Below are positions 8,304 through 21,791 of a stretch of 33,730 bases of DNA, piece by piece. Location of the stretch: contig JAUZOW010000007.1 of assembly GCA_030706225.1 (NCBI GenBank), positions 1-33,730 of the forward strand, read 5' to 3'. Source of the DNA: Bacteroidota bacterium. Its GTDB lineage: Bacteria > Bacteroidota > Bacteroidia > Bacteroidales > FEN-979. A model generated the notes under the pieces. It saw nothing but the letters and a program-made list of their open reading frames with translations, made no database searches and was not told the origin of the DNA. How positions within the stretch are numbered: position 1 is the first letter of the stretch; every line of letters begins with the position of its first letter. The translations under genes were made by a program, and so were the position numbers.

Positions 8304-9703
8304 TCCGTAATCTTTTCTTTGAGTATATCACGGAAATCCTGGAGAATTTTACGAGCCAGGTTTTCCGCTTTGGTCAGAAGATCGCTTTCGGCGATAATAC
8401 GGACGATCGGTTCCGTATTGGAACGGCGGAGATGGACCCATTCGTTTCCGAATTCAATCCTGACTCCATCGAGGGTATTTACAGGTTGCGACGGGTACTT
8501 TAAAATGATTTTTGAAAGAACATCATTGATATCCAGATCTGTAGAAAATTCAATTTTATTTTTGGAAATATAAAATGAAGGATAAGAATCTCTAAGCTCC
8601 GAGCATCTTTTGCCGGATTTTGCCAGGTGAGTAAGAAAGAGGGCTATTCCGACAAGAGCATCCCGGCCGTAATGAAGTTCAGGATAGATAACTCCTCCGT
8701 TCCCTTCACCGCCGATGACGGCATTCATATCTTTCATCATTTTCACTACATTCACCTCTCCCACTGCAGATGCAGAATATTTTCCGCCTGCCTTTTCAGT
8801 AACGATTTTCAAAGCCTGAGAGGATGAAAGGTTGGATACTGTATTCCCGGGTTTTAAACGAAGAATATAATCGGCAACAGAAACAAGGGTATATTCTTCA
8901 CCGATGGGATCACCCAGTTCATTGACAAGAGCGAGGCGGTCGACATCAGGATCTACTGCAATGCCAAGGCTTGCATTAATCTTGTTCACTCTTTCACTCA
9001 GAGCATGGAGGTTTTCTGGAACCGGTTCCGGGTTATGGGCAAACAGTCCCGTAGGTTCGCAGTTCAACAAATCTATTTTATCAACCCCCAGCATTTTCAG
9101 AAGAAGAGGTACCGCAATACCTCCGGTCGAATTTACACCGTCCACCACGATACTGAAATGAGCGTTACGAATGGCTTCTTTATCCACCAAAGGAAGTTCC
9201 AATACTTTTTTTATATGTTCCTCAATGGAGGAAGGATCTTTTGAATATTTTCCAATGTGGTTGTATTCTGCAAAAGAAAGATGTTCATCATCTGCAAGCT
9301 TTAGCACTTCATCCCCATCAGCTGCGGAAAGAAATTCGCCATTTGAATTCAACAGTTTCAATGCATTCCAGTGAGCGGGGTTATGACTTGCCGTAATGAT
9401 AATCCCGCCGCTGGCTTTGTGTCCGATCACAGCCATTTCAGTCGAAGGTGTTGTCGACAAACCAAGGTCAATAACGTCAAAACCCATTGAGATCAGGGTT
9501 CCGGTTACCAGAAAACTCACCATTTCTCCGGAAACCCGGGCATCTCTTCCAACTACCACGGTTTTTCTACTGTTTTCTGAACGGTTGAGAAGCCAGGCTG
9601 CATATCCGGATGTAAACCGGATAATATCCGGGGATGTCAGCCCCTTACCCGGTTCTCCTCCAATAGTTCCCCTTATACCTGAAATAGATTTAATAAGTGT
9701 CAT
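8300..9703 (-). CDS. glmM: Phosphoglucosamine mutase / phosphohexomutase
   Basis: SGGIIITASHNPAHWNALKLL active site, DPDVDRLALV metal-binding loop, RRSNTEPIVRIIAE phosphate-binding loop. Start placed at ATG 9703 (MTLIKSISGIRGTIGG); the track start at 9772 lies upstream of a -7 box. Confidence 0.93.
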   Translation of the reverse strand: MTLIKSISGIRGTIGGEPGKGLTSPDIIRFTSGYAAWLLNRSENSRKTVVVGRDARVSGEMVSFLVTGTLISMGFDVIDLGLSTTPSTEMAVIGHKASGGIIITASHNPAHWNALKLLNSNGEFLSAADGDEVLKLADDEHLSFAEYNHIGKYSKDPSSIEEHIKKVLELPLVDKEAIRNAHFSIVVDGVNSTGGIAVPLLLKMLGVDKIDLLNCEPTGLFAHNPEPVPENLHALSERVNKINASLGIAVDPDVDRLALVNELGDPIGEEYTLVSVADYILRLKPGNTVSNLSSSQALKIVTEKAGGKYSASAVGEVNVVKMMKDMNAVIGGEGNGGVIYPELHYGRDALVGIALFLTHLAKSGKRCSELRDSYPSFYISKNKIEFSTDLDINDVLSKIILKYPSQPVNTLDGVRIEFGNEWVHLRRSNTEPIVRIIAESDLLTKAENLARKILQDFRDILKEKITE

Positions 9704-9717
9704 GAATCCGTTTTTCG

Positions 9718-9725
9718 CAAATGTA
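9718..9725 (-). promoter_or_regulatory. Bacteroidota-type -7 box TACATTTG upstream of glmM
   Basis: Complement of 9718-9725 matches TAnnTTTG, about 15 nt upstream of ATG 9703; no -33 TTG at the expected spacing. Confidence 0.45.
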
Positions 9726-9810
9726 AAAGAAATCCCTGTTTTTACCCGGTCTTTGTTGGTAAAAATTAACAAATCAACGCTCTTATCGATGTCCTGTCGG
9801 TATTTTTTTC

Positions 9811-9818
9811 TAACTTTG
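9811..9818 (+). promoter_or_regulatory. Bacteroidota-type -7 box TAACTTTG upstream of the TPR gene
   Basis: Matches TAnnTTTG, 40 nt upstream of ATG 9858; -33 not seen. Confidence 0.45.
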
Positions 9819-9857
9819 CTTCGTGTATTGAATTTTCAGACCGGAGTCAGTTAATAT

Positions 9858-11276
9858 ATGAATGAGGGATCGTTTGAACAATATCCAGACAGGGATACTC
9901 TGGAACTCGTAAAGAGGTATGAAAAAATGCTCAACATGAACGAGCATTATTTTTTCGATGTTGACGAGTTTGAAGATATTATTGAATATTATTTTTTTAA
10001 AGAAGATGATAAAATTGCTGAACAATGTATTTCCGATGCATTGGACCAGCACCCCGGAGATTTACGTCTTTTACTGAAAAAGGCTCAGCAACTGGCTAAT
10101 TCAGGAAATTCCGAAAAAGCACTTACGTTATTATCAGAGATTCCGGAAGATCACATTTCAGATCCGGAAGTTCATGTTTCATTGGGTAATTTGTACAGTC
10201 AGCTGGAACGTCCTGAAATAGCCATCAAAGAATACCTTGCCGGTATTTCGGATTCCGAGGAAAATGATGATATTTACGCCAGTATAGGGTTCGAGTACGA
10301 AAACATGAGCAGATATGACAAAGCGATAGAATATCTTCGTTTGTCGCTTGAACAGAATCCCGAAAATGAACCCGTATTGTATGAAATCTCCTTTTGTTTT
10401 GAGATCACTCAGCAAAGTGAGAAAGCGATTAAATTTCTTTCTGATTTTCTGGACAAAAATCCATTTTCCGCGGCAGCATGGTTCAATCAGGGCATAGCTT
10501 ACAGTAATTGCGAGTTATATGAGAAAGCCATTGATGCTTATGATTTTGCTCTTGCCATTGATGAATTTTTCGGATCGGCCGCTTTCAACAAAGCCAATTG
10601 TCTGGCTAATTTGGGCAAATATGAAGAAGCGATCAAGGTATATCTTGAATCAGGTGAATATGAAGAAGATCCGGGTTCTCTTTCCTACTATTACATTGCC
10701 GAATGCTATGAAAAGCTGGAAAATTTTCCCCGGGCTATCGAATACTATAAGAAATGCATTGAACAGGATCCTGATTTTGCAGATGCCTGGGTTGGAGCCG
10801 GGTTGGCATATGATTCACTGAATAAGCCTCAGACCGCTATTGCCTACATTCAGAAAGCAATCCAGGTTGCTCCAACGGTCTGGGAATACTGGTTTATACA
10901 GGGCGATCTTCATATCAAACTGGGGCAGATCGAAGAAGGAATCGCCTCATACAGAAAAGTAATTGAACTCGAGCCGAATGATTCGGAAGTCTGGCTGGAA
11001 CTTTCCTATGTTTATTATCAGCAGGGAGATCTTGCCAAGGCTCTTGATGTCCTTAAAGAAGGGATGAAATGGCATGAGGAGAATCCTGATTTTCTATACG
11101 GGATGGCTTGCTATCTTCTCAGGTCAGGCAGGCAAAAGCAAGCCTATATGATGCTGGATAAAGCCCTGCATCTGGATTATGATGGGTATCGAAGGATGTT
11201 CAAGCAATTTCCGGAACTTGCTGAAAACAATGAGATCAATCATATCATCGAAACTTTTAAAAACAACCCGGATTAA
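9858..11276 (+). CDS. Tetratricopeptide repeat protein
   Basis: 472 aa with consecutive 34-residue TPR-like units (e.g. AAFNKANCLANLGKYEEAIKVYLES, AWVGAGLAYDSLNKPQTAIAYIQKAIQVAP). Confidence 0.92.
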   Translation: MNEGSFEQYPDRDTLELVKRYEKMLNMNEHYFFDVDEFEDIIEYYFFKEDDKIAEQCISDALDQHPGDLRLLLKKAQQLANSGNSEKALTLLSEIPEDHISDPEVHVSLGNLYSQLERPEIAIKEYLAGISDSEENDDIYASIGFEYENMSRYDKAIEYLRLSLEQNPENEPVLYEISFCFEITQQSEKAIKFLSDFLDKNPFSAAAWFNQGIAYSNCELYEKAIDAYDFALAIDEFFGSAAFNKANCLANLGKYEEAIKVYLESGEYEEDPGSLSYYYIAECYEKLENFPRAIEYYKKCIEQDPDFADAWVGAGLAYDSLNKPQTAIAYIQKAIQVAPTVWEYWFIQGDLHIKLGQIEEGIASYRKVIELEPNDSEVWLELSYVYYQQGDLAKALDVLKEGMKWHEENPDFLYGMACYLLRSGRQKQAYMMLDKALHLDYDGYRRMFKQFPELAENNEINHIIETFKNNPD

Positions 11277-11288
11277 AAACCATTGCTT

Positions 11289-12077
11289 ATGTTGAACCAT
11301 TCTTTACCAAATCTCCCCGACCGGACTACAAAACCCCGTGAAACAGGTGTTACAATGGTCATGGACAAAGGGCTTAGCCTGAGAGAGGCTGAAGATCTTG
11401 TTTCTGTTGCTTCAGAATACATTGATTACATCAAACTTGGGTTCGGTACATCGTTAATTACTCCGGATGTCACCAAAAAGATCAAGCTTTTCCAGAAAGC
11501 CAACATCCGTGTTTATGCCGGAGGTACTTTATTTGAAGCCTTTCTTATCCGGAATAAATACAAGGAATACCAAAAATACATTGATAAAATGGGATTTGAT
11601 GCTGTCGAAATTTCTGATGGCTCAATGATCATGGATCACAAGAAAAAATGTGAATATATTCGCGAACTTTCAAAGGACAGAACAGTTCTTTCAGAAGTAG
11701 GTTCTAAGGAAGCCGGAATTCTGATTGCTCCCAACCGCTGGATCATCATGATGCAGAATGAGCTGAATTCCGGATCAAAGTTTGTGATTGCAGAAGCCCG
11801 CGAAAGCGGTAATGTCGGTATCTATCGTCCTACCGGTAAAGCCCATATCACTCTGATCAATAAAATCCTTTCTAAAGTTCCCAATGACAGGATTATCTGG
11901 GAAGCTCCTCTGAAATCACAGCAGTCGTGGTTTATAAAGCATTTCGGTACGAATGTCAACCTGGGCAATATTTCCCCATCCGAGATCATTCCACTGGAAA
12001 CCCTCCGGCTGGGCCTTCGCGGAGATACATTTTTCGATTTTCTGCCTGCTAAATGCCAGAAATTAAAACCAGCCTGA
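11289..12077 (+). CDS. comA: Phosphosulfolactate synthase (ComA family)
   Basis: LPDRTTKPRETGVTMVMDKGLSLREAEDLVSVASEYIDYIKLGFGTSLI...VYAGGTLFEAF...GFDAVEISDGS, characteristic of the ComA TIM barrel. Start taken at ATG 11289 rather than TTG 11283. Confidence 0.88.
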   Translation: MLNHSLPNLPDRTTKPRETGVTMVMDKGLSLREAEDLVSVASEYIDYIKLGFGTSLITPDVTKKIKLFQKANIRVYAGGTLFEAFLIRNKYKEYQKYIDKMGFDAVEISDGSMIMDHKKKCEYIRELSKDRTVLSEVGSKEAGILIAPNRWIIMMQNELNSGSKFVIAEARESGNVGIYRPTGKAHITLINKILSKVPNDRIIWEAPLKSQQSWFIKHFGTNVNLGNISPSEIIPLETLRLGLRGDTFFDFLPAKCQKLKPA

Positions 12078-12083
12078 TAAAAT

Positions 12084-12821
12084 ATGATTTATTACGGACT
12101 GATCGGCTATCCCTTGACACATTCTGCATCAGCCCGGCTTTTTGCGGATAAATTCAGGAGGGAAAAGATTACTGACAGGCAATATCTTCTTTTCCCTCTT
12201 GAAGACCTTTCGATGCTGTCCCGTCTGATCCAGGAACATCCCTTGCTTCGCGGACTAAACGTCACAATTCCTTATAAGGAGAAAATTCTTCCTTTTCTTG
12301 ATGAAATCGATCCGGCTGCAGCTGAAATCGGAGCAATAAATACAATTGTCATTAAAAAATCTGATACCGGATCTAAGTTAAAAGGGTACAACACGGATGT
12401 TACCGGTTTTCTAAATTCAGCTGATTTTTCAGGACATTCCCGGGCGCTGATTCTGGGTACCGGCGGAGCTTCCAAAGCAGTAGCCGCTGCACTGAAAAGT
12501 AAAGGAATTGAAATTACATTTGTCTCCCGGAACTCTGCCGGGAAAGATGTAGTGAAATATTCATCTCTCACTCAAGAGATGATTCATGAAAACACTCTGA
12601 TTGTCAATGCAACACCTTTAGGAATGTTTCCCATGATTCATTCGTTTCCCCCCATTCCTTATAAAGCGCTTACCCGTTTTCATTTTTTATACGACCTCGT
12701 GTATAATCCCAATATTACGGAATTCATAAAAATGGGCATGGCGGAAGGGTGTCATGTACAAAACGGCTGGAATATGCTGCTCATGCAAGCAGAGAAATCA
12801 TATGAAATCTGGAATGCCTGA
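12084..12821 (+). CDS. aroE: Shikimate dehydrogenase
   Basis: YGLIGYPLTHSASARLFADKF, GLNVTIPYKEKILPFLDEID, ALILGTGGASKAVAAAL, NATPLGMFP. Confidence 0.96.
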   Translation: MIYYGLIGYPLTHSASARLFADKFRREKITDRQYLLFPLEDLSMLSRLIQEHPLLRGLNVTIPYKEKILPFLDEIDPAAAEIGAINTIVIKKSDTGSKLKGYNTDVTGFLNSADFSGHSRALILGTGGASKAVAAALKSKGIEITFVSRNSAGKDVVKYSSLTQEMIHENTLIVNATPLGMFPMIHSFPPIPYKALTRFHFLYDLVYNPNITEFIKMGMAEGCHVQNGWNMLLMQAEKSYEIWNA

Positions 12822-12824
12822 CCG

Positions 12825-13118
12825 TTATTCTTGCTTTTCTTCAGGTTTTTTTTCCAAAGGAGGTTCTGATTTCGGTTCTTCCGTGCGGATTACTTCTATC
12901 TTAAGGTCAGCTACCATGGCAGCTATAGCTCCGACTGCAGCAAGCCAGGGAACAATTAAAGCACCGATAACGCCAATGGTAACCGGGATTTCAAGATACA
13001 CTTTCCCTTCCATGTCTTTAATAATCAGTCGTCTGACATTCCCTTCATGGATCAATTCCTTGACTTTTTCAACGACTTCTTCTCCACGGACTTTGAATTC
13101 ATCTTTTATGTTTTCCAT
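12825..13118 (-). CDS. DUF4342-like small protein with hydrophobic segment
   Basis: EEVVEKVKELIHEGNVRRLIIKDMEGKVYLEIPVTIGVIGALIVPWLAAVGAIAAMVADLKIEV matches the DUF4342 pattern by recognition. Confidence 0.75.
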   Translation of the reverse strand: MENIKDEFKVRGEEVVEKVKELIHEGNVRRLIIKDMEGKVYLEIPVTIGVIGALIVPWLAAVGAIAAMVADLKIEVIRTEEPKSEPPLEKKPEEKQE

Positions 13119-13209
13119 AATGCAATTTTTTCAATTAGTTTCTTTACCTTTATGAAATATAAAAATATGAAATTTCCTTTGTGTTTTTACTAAATTTGTA
13201 TTATAAATT

Positions 13210-13240
13210 TTTGTCATTTTAAAAGAATTTCTTAATTTTG
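13210..13240 (+). promoter_or_regulatory. Complete Bacteroidota sigma-ABfr-type promoter for rpsO (TTTG-N19-TAATTTTG)
   Basis: TTTG at 13210-13213, 19-nt spacer, TAATTTTG at 13233-13240, 52 nt upstream of the rpsO ATG. Confidence 0.82.
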
Positions 13241-13292
13241 CACCCCATTATAAAAGATTTTTAAAAAAACAACCATTACAATCCGTTATCCG

Positions 13293-13562
13293 ATGAATTT
13301 CACTTCAGAAGAAAAGAAGACAGTATTTAAAGAATTTGGTAAATCAGAGTTTGACACCGGTTCAACCGAAGCCCAGATTGCATTATTTACCAAGAAAATC
13401 CAACATCTTACAGAACATGTAAAAGAAAACAAAAAAGATCTTTTCACAGAACGTTCGCTGGTCAGGATGGTTGGAAGACGAAGAAAATTACTAGGTTACC
13501 TCAAAGCAAAGGATATCGAACGCTATCGTGAGATCATCAAGAAGCTAAAGATTCGTAAGTAA
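13293..13562 (+). CDS. rpsO: 30S ribosomal protein S15
   Basis: 89 aa; DTGSTEAQIALFTKKIQHLTEHVKENKKDLFTERSLVRMVGRRRKLLGYLKAKDIERYREIIKKLKIRK. Confidence 0.98.
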   Translation: MNFTSEEKKTVFKEFGKSEFDTGSTEAQIALFTKKIQHLTEHVKENKKDLFTERSLVRMVGRRRKLLGYLKAKDIERYREIIKKLKIRK

Positions 13563-13594
13563 GTATTACAAATATTTTATCTGATCGTTAAAAG

Positions 13595-13620
13595 AGGCAA
13601 TGTAACCAATTGCCTTTTTT
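13595..13620 (+). terminator. Intrinsic terminator between rpsO and pnp
   Basis: AGGCAAT (13595-13601) - 7-nt loop - ATTGCCT (13609-13615) merging into T6 (13615-13620). Confidence 0.85.
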
Positions 13621-13646
13621 AATATCTAAAAACAAAATAGTTATAG

Positions 13647-15788
13647 ATGAATGGAATAGTTAAAAACATCCAGCTCACCGACGGAAGAACGATATCTATC
13701 GAAACCGGTAAGTTGGCCAAACAGGCAGATGGTTCTGTTGTTGTAAAAATCGGAGATACCATGCTGCTTGCGACGGTTGTGGCAAAACAAGAGGCTGAAG
13801 AGAATGTAGATTTTTTACCGCTTACGGTTGAATATCGTGAGAAATATGCGGCTACCGGCCGTTTTCCCGGTGGCTTTTTTAAAAGAGAGACACGTCCTTC
13901 CGACTATGAGATCCTGATTTCAAGAATTATTGACCGGGCTCTTCGTCCTCTCTTTCCGGCTGATTTTCATGCTGAAGTACAGGTGATTGTCACCCTTATT
14001 TCCGCTGATAAAAATTACCTGCCGGATGCAATGGCTTGCCTGGCTGCTTCATCTGCTTTGATGGTGAGCGACATCCCGTTTGACGGCCCCATTTCTGAAG
14101 TCCGCGTCGGACGTGTAAACGGACAATTCGTCATTAACCCTTCCCTCTCCATGATGGCCGAATCCGATATTGATATCATGGTGGGCGCTTCCATGGAAAA
14201 TATTGTCATGATGGAAGGCGAAATGAAAGAAATCTCTGAAGATGAAATGCTTCAGGCTCTGAAACTGGCTCAGGAAACAATTAAAATGCAATGCCAGGCA
14301 CAGATTGATTTAGCATCAATGGTTGAGAAAGCAAAAACCAAAAGAGTATATTGCCACGAAACCAATGATCCTGAATTTAAAGAAAAATTATACCAGGCAG
14401 TTTATGCCAAATTATATGATCTGGCCGGACAAGGTATTGCGAATAAACAGGTTCGCCAGAAATCATTTGATGCAATTCTTGAAGAATTTACCGCTACCCT
14501 TCCGGAAGAAGAGCTGAATGAAAAAAAGCCGATGCTCGATCGTTATTTCCACGAATTCCAAAGAGAAGCTGTCAGAAATTCCACTCTCGACCGTCGTCAG
14601 CGTCTGGATGGAAGAAAACTGGATCAGATCCGACCGATCTGGTCGGAAGTAGATTATCTTCCGGCTGCACACGGTTCAGCCATTTTTACTCGTGGGGAAA
14701 CCCAATCCTTGTCTACCGTTACACTCGGTACCAAACTGGATGAACAAGTCATCGATGGCGCTGTCATTGAAGACAAGGTGAATTTCATGCTTCATTACAA
14801 TTTTCCACCCTTTGCTACCGGTGAAGTGAAACCGATCCGGAGTACAAGCCGCCGGGAAATCGGACATGGGAACCTGGCTCTCCGTGCACTGAAAAGCGTA
14901 CTTCCCTCACCTGAAGAAAATCTATATACTATCCGCGTTGTTTCCGATATTCTGGAATCCAACGGATCTTCATCCATGGCAACTGTCTGCGCCGGAACTA
15001 TGGCTCTGATGGACGCCGGTGTCAAGATTAAAAAACCAGTTTCAGGTATCGCCATGGGATTGATTACCGATACAAAATCGGGTAAATATGCTATCCTTTC
15101 CGATATCCTCGGTGATGAAGATCACCTGGGAGATATGGATTTCAAGGTTTGCGGTACACGCGACGGGATCACAGCCTGCCAGATGGATATTAAAGTCGAA
15201 GGCCTTTCCTTTGAAATCCTCAAAGAAGCACTGGAACAGGCAAAAACCGGAAGATTATTTATTCTGGGAGAAATAGAAAAGACCATCTCCGCTCCTCGTC
15301 CTGATTTTAAACCGTTCGTTCCCAGAATTTTCCAGATGAAAGTTCCGAAGGAATTCATCGGAGCTGTCATTGGCCCTGGCGGTAAAGTTATTCAGGAAAT
15401 GCAGCGCGAAACCGGAACTACAATCGTTATTGAAGAAGTTGGCAACTTTGGCGTCATTGATATTGTAGCTGATAATGAACAGGCGAAAGATGCAGTCGTC
15501 GAAAAAATCAAGCGGATCGTTGCTGTTCCCGAAGTTGGCGAGATTTATAAAGGTAAAGTAAAAAATATAATGCCGTTTGGCGCTTTTGTTGAAATACTGC
15601 CCAATCAGGACGGACTCCTCCATATCTCTGAAATAGAATGGAGACGTCTTGAAAAGGTTGAAGATGTTTTAAAAGTTGGTGATGAAGTTGAAGTGAAACT
15701 GATTGATATTGACCCAAAAACAGGGAAAATGAAACTTTCAAGAAAAGCTTTGCTCCCTAAGCCGGAAGGCAAGGGTCCAAAAAATTAG
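13647..15788 (+). CDS. pnp: Polyribonucleotide nucleotidyltransferase
   Basis: 713 aa; two RNase PH domains, KH motif ([24 protein letters not shown]), C-terminal S1 domain ([33 protein letters not shown]). Confidence 0.98.
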   Translation: MNGIVKNIQLTDGRTISIETGKLAKQADGSVVVKIGDTMLLATVVAKQEAEENVDFLPLTVEYREKYAATGRFPGGFFKRETRPSDYEILISRIIDRALRPLFPADFHAEVQVIVTLISADKNYLPDAMACLAASSALMVSDIPFDGPISEVRVGRVNGQFVINPSLSMMAESDIDIMVGASMENIVMMEGEMKEISEDEMLQALKLAQETIKMQCQAQIDLASMVEKAKTKRVYCHETNDPEFKEKLYQAVYAKLYDLAGQGIANKQVRQKSFDAILEEFTATLPEEELNEKKPMLDRYFHEFQREAVRNSTLDRRQRLDGRKLDQIRPIWSEVDYLPAAHGSAIFTRGETQSLSTVTLGTKLDEQVIDGAVIEDKVNFMLHYNFPPFATGEVKPIRSTSRREIGHGNLALRALKSVLPSPEENLYTIRVVSDILESNGSSSMATVCAGTMALMDAGVKIKKPVSGIAMGLITDTKSGKYAILSDILGDEDHLGDMDFKVCGTRDGITACQMDIKVEGLSFEILKEALEQAKTGRLFILGEIEKTISAPRPDFKPFVPRIFQMKVPKEFIGAVIGPGGKVIQEMQRETGTTIVIEEVGNFGVIDIVADNEQAKDAVVEKIKRIVAVPEVGEIYKGKVKNIMPFGAFVEILPNQDGLLHISEIEWRRLEKVEDVLKVGDEVEVKLIDIDPKTGKMKLSRKALLPKPEGKGPKN

Positions 15789-15865
15789 AAATATTTGTAA
15801 CAATTGCACACTTTAACCCGTAAAATTGTCATCATTTAACTTTTTAGTCAACTAATGTTTTTTTC

Positions 15866-16729
15866 ATGAGGCAGTTAAAAATTACCAAGCAGGTCACTAA
15901 CCGTGAAACTGCATCATTAGATAAATACCTGCAGGAGATCGGAAAAGTGGAATTAATAACCGCTGACGAGGAAGTAGCTCTCGCTCAGCGGATCAAACAA
16001 GGCGACCAGGGAGCTCTTGAAAAACTCACCAAAGCTAACCTGAGATTCGTCGTTTCCGTTTCAAAACAGTATCAGAATCAAGGACTTAGTCTTCCCGACC
16101 TAATCAATGAAGGAAATCTGGGACTGATTAAAGCCGCTCAGCGTTTTGACGAAACGCGGGGGTTTAAATTCATTTCATATGCCGTTTGGTGGATTCGTCA
16201 ATCCATTCTTCAGGCTTTAGCAGAACAATCCCGTATTGTCAGGTTACCGCTCAATAAAATCGGTTCTATCAATAAAATCAATAAGGCGTATGCCACACTG
16301 GAACAGAAATTTGAACGCGAACCGAATGCCGACGAAATTGCCAATTTATTGGAAATATCTGAAAATGAGGTAAAAGAGTCACTGAAAAATTCCGGCAGAC
16401 ATGTTTCTATGGATGCTCCCCTCGTCCAGGATGAGGATAACACCATGTACGATGTTCTGAAAAGTGAAGAAAACACAACCCCCGATAACGGTCTTCTGTA
16501 TGAATCCCTTCGCAGGGAAATCGAACGGGCTGTTTCGACTTTGACACAGAGGGAAGCTGATGTTATCCGACTTTATTTCGGATTAAACGGCAGCCATCCG
16601 ATGACACTTGAAGAAATCGGTGAAAAATTTGATCTCACCCGTGAAAGAGTGCGCCAGATCAAAGAAAAGGCAATCCGCCGCCTGAAGCACACTTCCCGCA
16701 GCAAGATCTTAAAAACCTATCTTGGATAA
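15866..16729 (+). CDS. rpoD: Primary RNA polymerase sigma-70 factor (short Bacteroidota form)
   Basis: 287 aa; [41 protein letters not shown], region 4 [29 protein letters not shown]; lacks the long region 1.1. Confidence 0.96.
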   Translation: MRQLKITKQVTNRETASLDKYLQEIGKVELITADEEVALAQRIKQGDQGALEKLTKANLRFVVSVSKQYQNQGLSLPDLINEGNLGLIKAAQRFDETRGFKFISYAVWWIRQSILQALAEQSRIVRLPLNKIGSINKINKAYATLEQKFEREPNADEIANLLEISENEVKESLKNSGRHVSMDAPLVQDEDNTMYDVLKSEENTTPDNGLLYESLRREIERAVSTLTQREADVIRLYFGLNGSHPMTLEEIGEKFDLTRERVRQIKEKAIRRLKHTSRSKILKTYLG

Positions 16730-16739
16730 GACCCCGGTC

Positions 16740-17383
16740 ATGGACCGATTGATTGCACCATCTATCCTTTCTGCAAACTTTCTCGAACTCGGGAAAGCTA
16801 TTGAAATGGTGAATGCAAGTGAAGCCGACTGGATACACCTCGATGTTATGGATGGGGTATTTGTTCCAAACATCTCCTTCGGATTTCCTGTCATTGAAAA
16901 AATCGCTTCTCTAGCTAAGAAACCGCTTGATGTTCATCTGATGATCGTAGATCCCGACCGGTATATTGAACGCATTAAAAAAGCAGGAGCATGGCTGATT
17001 AGTGTACACTATGAAGCTTGTACTCACCTTCATCGCACCGTTTATGCAATCCGGAACATGGATGCCAAAGCCGGTGTAGTGCTTAACCCCCATTCTCCTG
17101 TTCACCTTCTTGAAGATATTATCCGGGATGTGGATCTTGTCCTCCTGATGTCGGTCAACCCAGGATTCGGCGGCCAACGATTTATTGAGAACACTTATGA
17201 AAAGGTCAACCAGCTTAAAGATCTTATCGCCCGTAAAAATTCCGGAGCTCTTATTGAAGTGGATGGCGGTGTTGATCTGAAAAACGCTCCCCTGCTTTTC
17301 AATGCAGGAGCCAATGTACTGGTGACTGGAAATACCGTTTTTTCAAATCCGGATCCGGCAGAGATTATCCGGAAGCTGAAACA

Positions 17384-17387
<4 letters not shown>
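16740..17387 (+). CDS. rpe: Ribulose-phosphate 3-epimerase
   Basis: IAPSILSANFLELGKAIEMVNASEADWIHLDVMDGVFVPNISFG, VLLMSVNPGFGGQRFI, EVDGGVDLKNAP. Start chosen at ATG 16740 rather than TTG 16722. Confidence 0.96.
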
Positions 17388-20973
<3,586 letters not shown>

Positions 20974-20975
<2 letters not shown>

Positions 20976-21006
20976 AAAACCAGGATCACAATACTCAGGA
21001 CCCTGG
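20974..21006 (-). terminator. Intrinsic terminator of the GIN/ECF operon (reads on - strand)
   Basis: On the - strand: CCAGGGTC - 11-nt loop - GATCCTGG (8 bp, one G-U) followed by TTTTTT. It overlaps the ligA stop codon. Confidence 0.8.
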
Positions 21007-21026
21007 CTTTCACAATTTAATCTTTT

Positions 21027-21743
21027 TCAGTTTACTTTCCGGATCGAACCGGCTCCGGAGACATCCTGAAACATCTGGGTTGGTTCTCCTTTGTAATACA
21101 CATTGGCAGCTCCCGAGATATCCGCTTTAAGTTCCTTTGCTACATTTATCTCTGCTTTCCCTGCTCCGCTTATATCCAGATTATAATTTTGAGCAACCAG
21201 ATCAAAAGCATGCAGATTAACAGCTCCTGATCCATCAAGGCTTACGTTTTCAGCTGTTCCTGAAAAATGCATATTGCAACTTCCGCTCATATCAATATTC
21301 AGTTTCTGAACGGCCAAATCCATTTTCCCATCCGAAGCTCCGCTGCCTGAAATGGTCAATTCGGGAACTGTAAGACGGTTTTCTGTCTGAATATTCACAG
21401 CTCCGCTGGCATCAATTCGTTTAAGGTCAACAACCGTCAGAAAAATTTTCATTTTCGAAGCATGATGAATTGGTTTCTTTGTATCGATTTTAAGGGTATT
21501 TCCAACAACTTCCGTCCGAATCAAAGGAAGAATATTATCATCGGCTTCAACAATTACTGACTGAGCAGTACCCTGGCTGATCGTCAGATCAAAGGCACCA
21601 CCGATTTCAACAGAATTAAAAGATGAAACTGTCCGTGTTTCACGCTTATTGTTTCCGTCACCTTTTACTCCCCATACCTGACAGGAAAGCAAGAGACCTA
21701 TTACGACGACTGCAAAAAATGTTAAATTTCGGGTTGTTTTCAT
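21027..21743 (-). CDS. Head GIN-domain (DUF2807) probable lipoprotein
   Basis: Signal with lipobox-like LLLSC; repeated DxSG[AS] rungs (IDASGAVNIQ, DMSGSCNMHF, DGSGAVNLHA, DISGAGKAEI, DISGAANVYY, DVSGAGSIRK). Confidence 0.88.
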   Translation of the reverse strand: MKTTRNLTFFAVVVIGLLLSCQVWGVKGDGNNKRETRTVSSFNSVEIGGAFDLTISQGTAQSVIVEADDNILPLIRTEVVGNTLKIDTKKPIHHASKMKIFLTVVDLKRIDASGAVNIQTENRLTVPELTISGSGASDGKMDLAVQKLNIDMSGSCNMHFSGTAENVSLDGSGAVNLHAFDLVAQNYNLDISGAGKAEINVAKELKADISGAANVYYKGEPTQMFQDVSGAGSIRKVN

Positions 21744-21791
21744 ACGTTTGATTTATTTAATGGATTACAATAATTTACTTATTCTGTATTG

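Noticed and set aside
8103-8573. 156-aa + strand ORF spanning the RHH gene and glmM 3' end
   Set aside because: Complement of two well-supported genes; Phe/Ser/Ile-rich, no domain.
9396-9854. 152-aa + strand ORF opposite glmM
   Set aside because: Antisense to the conserved glmM active site region.
13193-13200. Second -7-like TAAATTTG upstream of rpsO
   Set aside because: No -33 TTG at proper spacing, whereas the box at 13233-13240 has an exact TTTG-N19 partner; may be fortuitous in AT-rich DNA.
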